Shown one piece after another: positions 46,358-54,369 of a stretch of 64,000 bases of DNA. The notes under the pieces were generated by a model, which saw only the letters and a list, made by a program, of their open reading frames with translations, ran no database searches and was not told the DNA's origin. Position numbers and translations under genes: made by a program. Every line of letters starts with the position of its first letter. Position 1 is the first letter of the stretch. The DNA comes from Streptomyces sp. RPT161. GTDB taxonomy: Bacteria; Actinomycetota; Actinomycetes; Streptomycetales; Streptomycetaceae. The DNA is taken from assembly GCF_027533845.1 (NCBI RefSeq), contig NZ_JAPZVN010000009.1, positions 62,001-126,000 on the forward strand. Direction: 5' to 3'.

Positions 46358-47053
46358 ATGACCACCACACTGATCACCGGAGCGAACAAGGGCCTCGGTT
46401 TTGAGACGGCCCGGTGCCTGATCGAGGCCGGGCACACCGTCTACGTCGGGGCGCGCGACCCCCACCGCGGCCAGGAGGCCGCCACACGGCTCGGCTCCCG
46501 TTTCGTACAGCTCGACGTGACCGACGTGGAGTCCGTCAAGGCCGCCGCCGAATTCGTCCGCGCGGACGCCGGACGCCTCGACGTCCTGGTCAACAACGCC
46601 GGCATCGTGGGCGTGCGCAAGCCGGTAGGCGAGGTCACCGGAGCCGACATGCTCACCACCTACGACACGAACGTCTTCGGCGTCGTGCGGGTCACGCACG
46701 CCTTCCTGCCGCTGCTGCGGGCAAGTGACGCCGCGGTCGTGGTCAACGTCAGCAGTGGTCTGGGCTCGCTGGCGGCGACCGCCGATCCCAGCCGGGTCGA
46801 GTTCCAGGTGATGGCACTGGACTACAACTCCTCCAAGACCGCGCTGGTCATGATCACTTCGCAGTACGCCAGGGCGTATCCCGCGATCCGGTTCAACGCC
46901 GTCGACCCCGGCTACACCGCCACCGACCTCAATGGCCACCGGGGCACCAACACCGTCGAAGAGGGCGCGGAGATCATCGTGCGGATGGCCTCCCTCGGCG
47001 CTGACGGCCCGACCGGGGGCTTCTTCGACCGCAACGGCCCGGTTGTCTGGTGA
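46358..47053 (+). CDS. short-chain dehydrogenase/reductase
   Basis: 231 residues from the ATG at 46358 (GGAAG upstream). Classical SDR motifs: TGANKGLGFE for cofactor binding, a VNNAGIVG segment, the catalytic YNSSK, and VDPGYTATDLNG. It is NAD(P)-dependent, cytoplasmic, with unknown substrate. It is divergent from the MmyB-type regulator, which probably controls it. Confidence 0.85.
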   Translation: MTTTLITGANKGLGFETARCLIEAGHTVYVGARDPHRGQEAATRLGSRFVQLDVTDVESVKAAAEFVRADAGRLDVLVNNAGIVGVRKPVGEVTGADMLTTYDTNVFGVVRVTHAFLPLLRASDAAVVVNVSSGLGSLAATADPSRVEFQVMALDYNSSKTALVMITSQYARAYPAIRFNAVDPGYTATDLNGHRGTNTVEEGAEIIVRMASLGADGPTGGFFDRNGPVVW

Positions 47054-47084
47054 TCCCGGTGAAGGCGAGCCCGGATCCCACCTC

Positions 47085-48413
47085 CTAGCCCCGCACCGTG
47101 AGCACCGCCGCGGACTCAGCCCCGTTCGCCGCGTTGATCGGGGCGAGTCCGCTCGGCAGTGACTGCCGCAGCATCACTCCGGCGAACCGCCCGCCGAACA
47201 CCAGTGGCCCCAGCACCACTTCACGCTCCGGCGGGGTAGCCCCCGGCAGCTCGACGACCGCCGGGCGCAGCCGCTCCTGCACCACGTAGCGCTCGCGCTG
47301 GTCGGCCAGCCGCTCCCGGATGAGGGCCCGCCACTCCTGGTCGGTCATCGCGCGGCCGAACGCCACGCCCTTGCCGCCGTAGGCCGAGGCCGGTTTGCAG
47401 ATCAGCCGCTCGCGGTCGGCGAGCGCACGGTCGGCGGTCTCGGCGCGTAGCCGGAACGTCGAGGGCACGTGTGTGCGCACCCACTCGCGTTCCTCCGACC
47501 GCAGTTGGGAGGCGAACTCGGGGGCGGTGAGCAGTTCCAGGTTCGCCTTGTTGTCGAAGAGTGCGGCGGCGGGGGAGCCGACGAAGTCCAGCTTCCCGGC
47601 CGTGTCGAGATCCATCAGGGCACGGGTGTGTTCGTGCGGCACGAAGGCCCTGGACTCGTGCCAGGTGTACATCGTCACCACGACGTCCACGCGTCGGCCC
47701 TCGAAGTACGCGCCGTCGTCGGTGGTTTGGAGGTCGGTGACCAGGCCACAGCTGATCTCGTAGCCCGCGGAGCGGATCATCCGTACGAAGAAGCGGCGGC
47801 CGGAGTCGATGTCCGCCGGGTTGGCGATCGCCTCGAAGACATGCGGCGGCCGGTCGCCGCGCCGCCGTACGAGTGCGGCGAACGTCTCCAGCCACGTCTT
47901 CGCGGTGTCGGGACCGAGCAGGCCCAGTCCGCGCCGTTCCAGGAACCGGTGGTAGGCCGAGGCCCGGGCGGCGTCGGTGTACGGGGGAAGTGTGCTCAGG
48001 CCGCCGAGCGAGGTGGCGACGTTCAACTCGACCAGTTTCAGGCCGCCTTCGGTCACCAGCAGGTCGGGCCGCATGAACGAGGTGGCGATGCGGCGCAGCC
48101 GTGGGTTGCGCAGCGCCGCGCACATCAGGTCGGCGTCCTCCTGCGGCACCCCGAGGTACTCGGCCCATGCCGCCAGGTCGTCGCCGAAGATCCGCCGCGG
48201 CAGGCTGGCGAGCAGCTCGCAGAGGCGTAGCCCGGCCGTGGCGGTCTCGTCGGACGCGGCGGTGGTGAAGCAGGGCGGCGGGTACATGTGCCGGTAGTTG
48301 GACCGGTGGATGCTGTGCTGGAAGCGCGCCCGATCGGGCTCGGCCTCTTCGGTGGCCGCGAAGTCGGTCCAGGCCGCCACTGCCCGTGGCTCAAGCCAGT
48401 CCCATGCGGTCAT
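47085..48413 (-). CDS. ATP-grasp ligase 1 (GSP-synthetase-like)
   Basis: 442 residues. The C-terminal half has an ATP-grasp core, LICKPASAYGGKGVAFG, and a VVELPGATPPEREVVLGPL-VFGGRF region. The N-terminal half includes VELNVATSLGGLSTLPPYTDA, like the glutathionylspermidine-synthase pre-ATP-grasp fold. It should form an amide from a carboxylate and an amine using ATP. Last gene of the six-gene operon that begins at 54131; its start overlaps the previous stop by ATGA. It has no close twin among the three other ligases. Confidence 0.7.
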   Translation of the reverse strand: MTAWDWLEPRAVAAWTDFAATEEAEPDRARFQHSIHRSNYRHMYPPPCFTTAASDETATAGLRLCELLASLPRRIFGDDLAAWAEYLGVPQEDADLMCAALRNPRLRRIATSFMRPDLLVTEGGLKLVELNVATSLGGLSTLPPYTDAARASAYHRFLERRGLGLLGPDTAKTWLETFAALVRRRGDRPPHVFEAIANPADIDSGRRFFVRMIRSAGYEISCGLVTDLQTTDDGAYFEGRRVDVVVTMYTWHESRAFVPHEHTRALMDLDTAGKLDFVGSPAAALFDNKANLELLTAPEFASQLRSEEREWVRTHVPSTFRLRAETADRALADRERLICKPASAYGGKGVAFGRAMTDQEWRALIRERLADQRERYVVQERLRPAVVELPGATPPEREVVLGPLVFGGRFAGVMLRQSLPSGLAPINAANGAESAAVLTVRG

Positions 48414-49417
48414 GACAGCTTGCCCGCGGAACGCAGCGCGTCCAGCACGGTGTTGACCGCCTCGGAGGACTGGTCGACACCGGTCGCACGGTAGGCGTAG
48501 CTGAGTCCGCCCGGGTTCACCAGGTTGAACTCCATGACGTACGGATACGCCAGGTCGATCCCGGAGTAGAAGATGCCGAGTCCCATCATGCGCTTGCCGA
48601 GTTGGCGCACGAAGTCGTCCTCTTCCGGGGTCAGGGTGAGGGGCTCGAACCTGGCGCCGAGCGTGACGTTGGCCCGGTCGTCGTGCTCGGGGTGGATCCG
48701 CCTGAAGCCGCTCACCGGGGTGTCACCGGCGATGATGACCCGCTTCTCGTTGCTGCGTACGTTGGGTATGTACTCCTGTACGGCGGTGTACCGCTTGGCC
48801 ATGCCGATGATGTCGCGTCCGTACCTGCCGTAGCGCGGCGCGGCGTTGCCGGTGGCGGACTGCAGGAGTGCGGAGCGGTTGCGTTCGTGCTTGCTGAGGA
48901 AGTAGACGTCCGCACCGATGCCGTCGTTGGTGGGCTTGACCACCCAGGTGCGTGCTGGGTCGGACTCCACCAGGCTGGTGAGGAAGTCGAAGTCGTTGGA
49001 GACGTAGGAGGCGGGGAGGTTCTCGTTGGGCACCGCGGCGCCGAGGGTGGTCTTGGAGTTCATGTAGAACAGCGCGGACGCGTCGTTGACGAACGGCACC
49101 CGCCGGTTGAGCAGCCACAGCAGTTGGAAGTGGTCGGTGAGCGCGTCGGGATGGGTACCGGCGAGCACCCAGACCAGGTCGAACTCCTCGGCGGACGCGT
49201 AGGACTCGCTCAGTGCCGGGAAGTCGCTGCCGACGAGATACTCCTCGGTGAGCCGCACCCGGTCGCACACCACGACGGAGTCGTGTACGCAGAGGGTGTC
49301 GATGTCGCCGATGTACACGTCGTGGCCTTCGCGGAACAGCGCGCTGGGGATGATGGAGTGGTTGTCGAGCCGGAACGTGGCCGCCTCGGACACCAGGACC
49401 AGGATCTTGTACGACAC
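48410..49417 (-). CDS. ATP-grasp ligase 2 (glutathione-synthetase/RimK-like)
   Basis: 335 residues. MSYKILVLVSEAATFRLDNHSI at the start and the ATP-grasp elements TWVVKPTNDGIGADVYFL, a VQEYIPNVRSNEKRVIIAG segment, and GIDLAYPYVMEFNLVNPGGLSY are the GshB-like layout, with the final Glu/Asn metal ligands in MEFNLVN. It likely ligates an amino acid to a peptide carboxylate. It is separated by 34 bases from ligase 3 and overlaps ligase 1 by ATGA. Confidence 0.75.
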   Translation of the reverse strand: MSYKILVLVSEAATFRLDNHSIIPSALFREGHDVYIGDIDTLCVHDSVVVCDRVRLTEEYLVGSDFPALSESYASAEEFDLVWVLAGTHPDALTDHFQLLWLLNRRVPFVNDASALFYMNSKTTLGAAVPNENLPASYVSNDFDFLTSLVESDPARTWVVKPTNDGIGADVYFLSKHERNRSALLQSATGNAAPRYGRYGRDIIGMAKRYTAVQEYIPNVRSNEKRVIIAGDTPVSGFRRIHPEHDDRANVTLGARFEPLTLTPEEDDFVRQLGKRMMGLGIFYSGIDLAYPYVMEFNLVNPGGLSYAYRATGVDQSSEAVNTVLDALRSAGKLS

Positions 49418-49450
49418 GGGAAGCGCCTTTCAGGTTGAACGGGCGGTCTT

Positions 49451-50716
49451 TCAGCGGGCTTTGACGGCGTGCTCGGCCGCGGTGAGCGCGCGCACGGCGC
49501 GGGCCAGGTTGTGCTCCAGCCCGTCGCGGGTGTCGCCGGTGGCGACGACGAAGCCGTGCCGGTCGCCGGACTTGCGGATCTCCGGCGGGTACTCCCCCGC
49601 CGGTACGCAGACGCTGACCTCGGCGACGCCGGGCAGCGCGGCGACCGGTGCGGTGTCGATGACGGGCATCGCAGCGGCCCGGTCGAAGGTGACGTAGCGG
49701 ATGCCCGCCACCCGGGTACGGGTGGCCTCGGTGGGCGCCGGTAGTCCGAGGACGTTGGCCATCGCCTGCTCGAAGACGTCCTCGCCCAGGGCGAGTTCGA
49801 GCATGTCGCTGATCCGGTCGCCGCCAGGGCGGCCGTGTGACTCGATGAGCCGGGGCCCGGCCGCGGTGAGCATGACCTCGGTGTGCGAGGGCCCGTAGCG
49901 GTAGCCCGCGGCGTCCAGGGTCGCGGTGACGAGGTCGCCGATGGCGGCCTGGTCGGCGGGGTCCAGGTGGACGGGCAGGGTGTGCCCGGTCTCCACGAAG
50001 TGCGGAGCGCCTGTGGTCATCTTCTCGGTGATGGCGAGGATGCGGTGACCGGCGGGTGAGCTGATGGCCTCGACGCTGTACTCGGTCCCGGTCAGGAACT
50101 CTTCCACCAGGTGGGGGGTTTGGAAGTCGAGGGTGCTCAGATAGTGCTCGGCCTCGCTGGGGCCGGTGAGGTACCGCACCCCGGAACTGCCTGTTCCGTC
50201 CACTGGCTTGACCACGCAGGGGAAGCCGATCCGATCGGTGGCGGGCAGGATCTCATCCTTCGTGAGGCACGTCAGATGGGCCACCGGCGCTCCCGCCCGG
50301 TCGCCGACCAAGGACCGCAGCCGTGCCTTGTCCTTGAAGGCTTCGAGGGCCTGCGGCGGGTTGCCGGGCCAGCCCAGTTCGCGGTTGACCACCGCCGACA
50401 CCGCGCAGCCGAGTTCGCCGAAGCCGAAGCAGCTCACCGGTGCCGGAAGCTCCAACGCACGGAGTTCATCTATGAGTTCGCCGGGGTCGATGTGCCAGGG
50501 GGTACGGAGCACCGGCCCCGACGCGCCAACCGGTTCCGGGCCGCCCGGCACGGTGGCGATCACTGTGGAGACGCCGAGTCGGTGCGCCGCGCGGATCACC
50601 AGGTCGCGTGGGTTGAGCAGTACGGCGGTGCACCGTGCCGGGTCACTGTGCGGGTTCTGGTGAGGTGGTGGGCCTTGGGGTGTTGGCGGGGTGGGTGTTC
50701 GCGACATGGTGGGCAC
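49451..50716 (-). CDS. ATP-grasp ligase 3 (carboxylate-amine ligase type)
   Basis: 421 residues from a GTG at 50716; an ATG at 50707 is the alternative. Both overlap the 3' end of the exporter gene by 65-74 bases. ATP-grasp core: FPCVVKPVDGTGSSGVRYL, TPHLVEEFLTGTEYSVEAI, and HTEVMLTAAGPRLIESHGRPGGD with metal ligands. The C-terminal region (VRYVTFDRAAAMPV-like) resembles BacD/L-amino-acid ligase-type enzymes that make dipeptides. It acts presumably on an intermediate of the same pathway as ligases 1, 2 and 4. Confidence 0.75.
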   Translation of the reverse strand: MPTMSRTPTPPTPQGPPPHQNPHSDPARCTAVLLNPRDLVIRAAHRLGVSTVIATVPGGPEPVGASGPVLRTPWHIDPGELIDELRALELPAPVSCFGFGELGCAVSAVVNRELGWPGNPPQALEAFKDKARLRSLVGDRAGAPVAHLTCLTKDEILPATDRIGFPCVVKPVDGTGSSGVRYLTGPSEAEHYLSTLDFQTPHLVEEFLTGTEYSVEAISSPAGHRILAITEKMTTGAPHFVETGHTLPVHLDPADQAAIGDLVTATLDAAGYRYGPSHTEVMLTAAGPRLIESHGRPGGDRISDMLELALGEDVFEQAMANVLGLPAPTEATRTRVAGIRYVTFDRAAAMPVIDTAPVAALPGVAEVSVCVPAGEYPPEIRKSGDRHGFVVATGDTRDGLEHNLARAVRALTAAEHAVKAR

Positions 50717-51881
50717 GATCTTTCGGTAGGAGGAGGCAGGCTGCCGCGGCGCCGACGGACAGCCCGATGATCACCAGCCAGACCCCGCTGCCGCCGCGCA
50801 GCGTCTGCAGGAGGAAGCCGCCCATGCTGGCGCCCAGCAGGCTGCCGAAGGCACCGGCCGCGGCCATGGTGCCGAGCGCACGCCCGGTACCGCGCGTCGA
50901 ACTCGCCTTGATCGCCTGTTCGTCGAGGCTGGGTCCTACCAGCATCTCGGCGGCCGTGACCGGCAGTACGAAGGCCAGCAGCGAGAACCAGCCGGCCCGC
51001 GGAATGAGCACCGCGTAGGCGCAGCCGAACGCGAGGAACCCGATGGCCAGCAGCGTACGGGTGGCGGTGCGGCGGAAGACGTGCCGCAGCAGTGTGTACT
51101 GGCACAGCACCACCAGCGCGCCGTTGATGGTGAAAACCACGGAGATCGCGGCGGTGCTGCCGGTCATGGCGTGCGCGGTGATCGGCATGACCACGTTGAG
51201 CTGGCTGTAGATCGCCCAGTAGGCGACGCCGACCAGGCACAGCGGTATCCACTGCCAGCGCGCCCAACCCGGCGCGTCCGGTGCGGCATCCCGCGCCGCC
51301 GCAGGGCGCGGCCGAGGTCGCGCCGTGAGCGGCCGGAACGCCAGGCGCAGGCCGAGCACCAGGTGCGAGAGCACACAGGCGCCGAGGATGAACGGGAAAC
51401 CGAACGGGTACACGGCGGCGCCGAGCGCCGGTCCGAGGACCACGCCGATGTTCACGAACGTGGCGCGCAGCGCCAGCATGGTGCGTGGTTCGACGCTGTC
51501 CTCGGACACCAGCAGCGTCTTGATCGACAGGCCCAGCATCGACCCGCCGACGCCGAGGGTGACGATGCCCGCCACGATCGGCGTCAGCCGGGTACCGCCG
51601 CCGAGGGCGAGCAGCAGATATCCGGCGATCCGCAGCGCGAACCCGGCCATCATCACCCGTCGCGCGCCACACCGGTCCACCAGCATCCCGCACAGCAGCG
51701 AGAAGCCCTGGTTGGAGAAGGCGAGCAGGCCCACCAGGAATCCCGTGCGGCTGGCCGAGATGCCCTGCGCGGTGAGCTGGATGGCCAGCAGCGGCAGGAA
51801 CATGAACGTCGTCAGGCCGGTGAACAGCACGGCGATCAGCAGTGTGCGTCCGGTCGGCGACGTCTGGCGCCACGCCTTCAC
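50643..51881 (-). CDS. MFS exporter of the ligase operon
   Basis: 412 residues, 12 predicted helices, with MFS landmarks GFLVGLLAFSNQGFSLLCGMLVDRCGARRVM between helices 2 and 3. It overlaps ligase 4 by ATGA at its start and ligase 3 at its end, so it belongs to the operon and probably exports the peptide product or provides self-resistance. Confidence 0.8.
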   Translation of the reverse strand: MKAWRQTSPTGRTLLIAVLFTGLTTFMFLPLLAIQLTAQGISASRTGFLVGLLAFSNQGFSLLCGMLVDRCGARRVMMAGFALRIAGYLLLALGGGTRLTPIVAGIVTLGVGGSMLGLSIKTLLVSEDSVEPRTMLALRATFVNIGVVLGPALGAAVYPFGFPFILGACVLSHLVLGLRLAFRPLTARPRPRPAAARDAAPDAPGWARWQWIPLCLVGVAYWAIYSQLNVVMPITAHAMTGSTAAISVVFTINGALVVLCQYTLLRHVFRRTATRTLLAIGFLAFGCAYAVLIPRAGWFSLLAFVLPVTAAEMLVGPSLDEQAIKASSTRGTGRALGTMAAAGAFGSLLGASMGGFLLQTLRGGSGVWLVIIGLSVGAAAACLLLPKDRAHHVANTHPANTPRPTTSPEPAQ

Positions 51882-53074
51882 GGCCTTCGCCCTTCACGTT
51901 GCGGCGCCTCGCGCAGGTTCGCCAGCAGCCAGTCCTCCACTTCGAACAGCCGCTGTTCCACCTGAAGGGTGTCGGCGCCCTCCACGATCGCGAAGCACAG
52001 GTGGGAGGTGCTGTTCTGCGCTGTGGCGCCGGGTGGGAGTTTGTCGTTCACCTGGTAGTGCCGCACCCACGCGAACGGCGGTTGCGGCGGCGCCCCGACC
52101 GGGCGGCCCGGCGGCACGATGGCGACCGAGCCGTGCAGTGTGTTCGGCGGTGTGCTGGGCGCCGGGTCGACGGGCAGCCCGCAGGACAGCCGCAGCCAGG
52201 TGGTGAGCAGGTCGAGTCCATAGGTGGCGCGGGTGAGGGCGGGGATACGGGAGCCGCCGACCCGCGAGGCGATCTCGCACAGCAGCAGCTCGTCGTCCAG
52301 CGTGTGGAACACCTCAAGGTGGTAGGCACCGGTCGCCGGGGTGTCGAAGACGTCCAGCACGCTGTCCAGGAACTCCTCCAGCCGCTTGGCGAGCTTGTCC
52401 TGCGGGTGCAGTTGCAGCGAGCCGTTGTTCTGCCCGGACAGCACGCCGAGGCAGTTGCGCAGATAGCGGGAGGAGGCGACGAACCGGTAGCCGTCGGCCA
52501 GGACCGCGTCGACGTGGTAGATGTCGCCCTCGACGTACTCCTCGGCCATGAGGTCGTCGCGCCAGTGCCGACGGCTGAAGGCGACCAGTTCTTCCTCGTC
52601 GCGCAGCACCACGATGTCGCGTGAGCCACCCTGCTTCACGGGCTTGACGACGACGGGGTACCCGTTGTCGTCGATGAAGTCGGTGAGATCGGTGATCGTC
52701 GCCAGCCGGGCGAAGCGCGGGGTGGCGACGGCGCGTTCGGCGACCTGCTTCATGACCACTTTGTCGCGGAACGACAACGCGCTCACCGGTGACTGGCCCG
52801 GGATGTCGAGGTCCGCGCGGATGCGGGCGGCCCGTTCCAGGTCGTACTCGTTGTCGGTGATCAGGTGGCTGAACCGCTCCTCCTTCGCCAACTGACGGAT
52901 GCGCAGTTCGGCGTAGGGTACGAACTCGCAGTCCGGCACGTACTCGTACCGCGCGAACCGCCCGGTGTCGGCCAGCTCGTGGTGGCTGAAGACATGGAGT
53001 CGGTCGGCCAGTTCGGGGAGCATGGCGGCATAGTCGTTCAACGGACCGTAGTTGATGACCGCGACGTTGGCCAT
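51878..53074 (-). CDS. ATP-grasp ligase 4
   Basis: 398 residues from the ATG at 53074 (AAGGAAG upstream); a GTG at 53092 adds six residues. ATP-grasp core: YPVVVKPVKQGGSRDIVVL, LMAEEYVEGDIYHVDAVL, and HLEVFHTLDDELLLCEIASRVGGSR with acidic metal ligands. The N-terminal NVAVINYGPLNDYAAMLPEL part is a pre-ATP-grasp Rossmann-like domain. It follows the PLP-enzyme gene by 19 bases, so it may act on that enzyme's product. Confidence 0.75.
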   Translation of the reverse strand: MANVAVINYGPLNDYAAMLPELADRLHVFSHHELADTGRFARYEYVPDCEFVPYAELRIRQLAKEERFSHLITDNEYDLERAARIRADLDIPGQSPVSALSFRDKVVMKQVAERAVATPRFARLATITDLTDFIDDNGYPVVVKPVKQGGSRDIVVLRDEEELVAFSRRHWRDDLMAEEYVEGDIYHVDAVLADGYRFVASSRYLRNCLGVLSGQNNGSLQLHPQDKLAKRLEEFLDSVLDVFDTPATGAYHLEVFHTLDDELLLCEIASRVGGSRIPALTRATYGLDLLTTWLRLSCGLPVDPAPSTPPNTLHGSVAIVPPGRPVGAPPQPPFAWVRHYQVNDKLPPGATAQNSTSHLCFAIVEGADTLQVEQRLFEVEDWLLANLREAPQREGRRP

Positions 53075-53093
53075 TTGGCGTACTTCCTTCACA

Positions 53094-54131
53094 CTATGAG
53101 GCCAGTAGTTCCAGTTCCGGCAGGTTGTCCCGCACGCTGAACGACCGTCTGGCCCAGTTCGTGGTGCACCAGGGACCGGCGATGTCGGCCAGATCGGAAA
53201 TCACGGCCGGGCGGTAGCCCGGGTCCGCGACGAGCGGTCCGTCGAGCGGGTACACCTTGTCGACGTAGCGGTGTCCGGGGTCGGCCGCGATGAACACTAT
53301 GGGCCCACCGGTGGGTTCCACGGAACGGTGATAACGCGCCACCTGCCAGCCCGCGCCGGCGGACAGCCCGGCGAACACACCTGTGGTGGACAGCAGATGA
53401 CGGCATCCGGCCGCGGCGACATCGAAGTCCAGCCAGTGGATGTCGTCGTAGGCGCTGTAGTCGATGTTGTCGAAGCGGATTCCGCTGCCGATGCCCGCGA
53501 TGATGAACCCGTCGAGCGGAACGGATTCCGCGCCGAACGACCGGCTGCCGAACGGCTGGATGCCGGCCACCCGTACATCGCCGCCGGCGGCCCGTAGATA
53601 GCGGCTCATCGCGCCGGTCGAGGCACCGGTGCCGACCCCGCCGACCAGGGTGAGATCCGCCGAACCGAGTTCGCCGATCAGCGAGTTGGCCACCTTCTCG
53701 TATCCGACGTAGTGCACGTCGTCGTGGTACTGCCGCATCCAGTACGCGTCCGGGTGCTCGTTGAGATAGGCGTGGACGCGCCGGACCCGGGTTTCCTGGT
53801 CGTGCTTGAGGCTTTCCGAGGGCGGCACCTGGTCAAAGGTCGCGCCGAGGTACTTCAGCTGTGTCCTGATCGCCGTGTCCACCGCGACGGAGGCGAAGAT
53901 ATGGCATTTCAGGCCGAGTTCCCGGCAGACCAGTGCGAGTGCGTGACCGTAGATTCCGCTGGAGCTGTCCACCAGCGTCTGCCCGGGGCGGATCACCCCG
54001 CGGGCCAGCAGGTCCTTTACCGCCGCATAGACCGAGGTGACCTTCATGACCTCGAAACGGAGGACGTAGATTCGGTCGTCCAACTCGATCAGGTCCGGTT
54101 CCGCGAGTTTCTCCGCGAACGTTCTGTACAC
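53094..54131 (-). CDS. fold-type II PLP enzyme, cysteine-synthase-like
   Basis: 345 residues from the GTG at 54131, chosen because GGAAAGGA lies seven bases before it; the frame is open far upstream but would cross the divergent promoter. Lys39 (AAVKD) is the likely PLP lysine and GTGASTGAMSR the phosphate loop. The loop that is usually SGNxG reads SSGIYG, so the Asn is replaced. CysK/SbnA-like enzymes do beta-replacement on serine derivatives, for example making diaminopropionate. It is the first gene of the ligase operon and may supply a non-protein amino acid. Confidence 0.7.
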   Translation of the reverse strand: MYRTFAEKLAEPDLIELDDRIYVLRFEVMKVTSVYAAVKDLLARGVIRPGQTLVDSSSGIYGHALALVCRELGLKCHIFASVAVDTAIRTQLKYLGATFDQVPPSESLKHDQETRVRRVHAYLNEHPDAYWMRQYHDDVHYVGYEKVANSLIGELGSADLTLVGGVGTGASTGAMSRYLRAAGGDVRVAGIQPFGSRSFGAESVPLDGFIIAGIGSGIRFDNIDYSAYDDIHWLDFDVAAAGCRHLLSTTGVFAGLSAGAGWQVARYHRSVEPTGGPIVFIAADPGHRYVDKVYPLDGPLVADPGYRPAVISDLADIAGPWCTTNWARRSFSVRDNLPELELLAS

Positions 54132-54369
54132 TTCGAAATCCTTTCCGGATAAGTCGCGTTCAGCTGCGCCCGCGGCGATCGGAGGAGGAACTGGGAGGGT
54201 GACGGGCAGGCCCGGCAGACGCGTGGTGCCGAGGTACGGCCGAGAACCTAGGAGCGGGTCGGCTGGCACGTCAAGAATCCATGTCAAGTCCGGAGTTGGA
54301 ACGTTGGACCTGACAGGCTTCCGGGTGCCGCGTGGACAGCGTCGGCGCTCACGCAAAGGATGGTCGGCC
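54132..54369. promoter_or_regulatory. divergent promoter region of the peptide cluster
   Basis: About 240 bases between the PLP-enzyme gene (minus) and the A-T didomain gene (plus). It should hold both promoters. No strong palindrome was seen. Confidence 0.5.

Noticed and set aside
50643-50716. A frameshift joining the exporter and ATP-grasp ligase 3
   Set aside because: Both have complete, separate domain sets; long overlap is better explained by an overlapping start.
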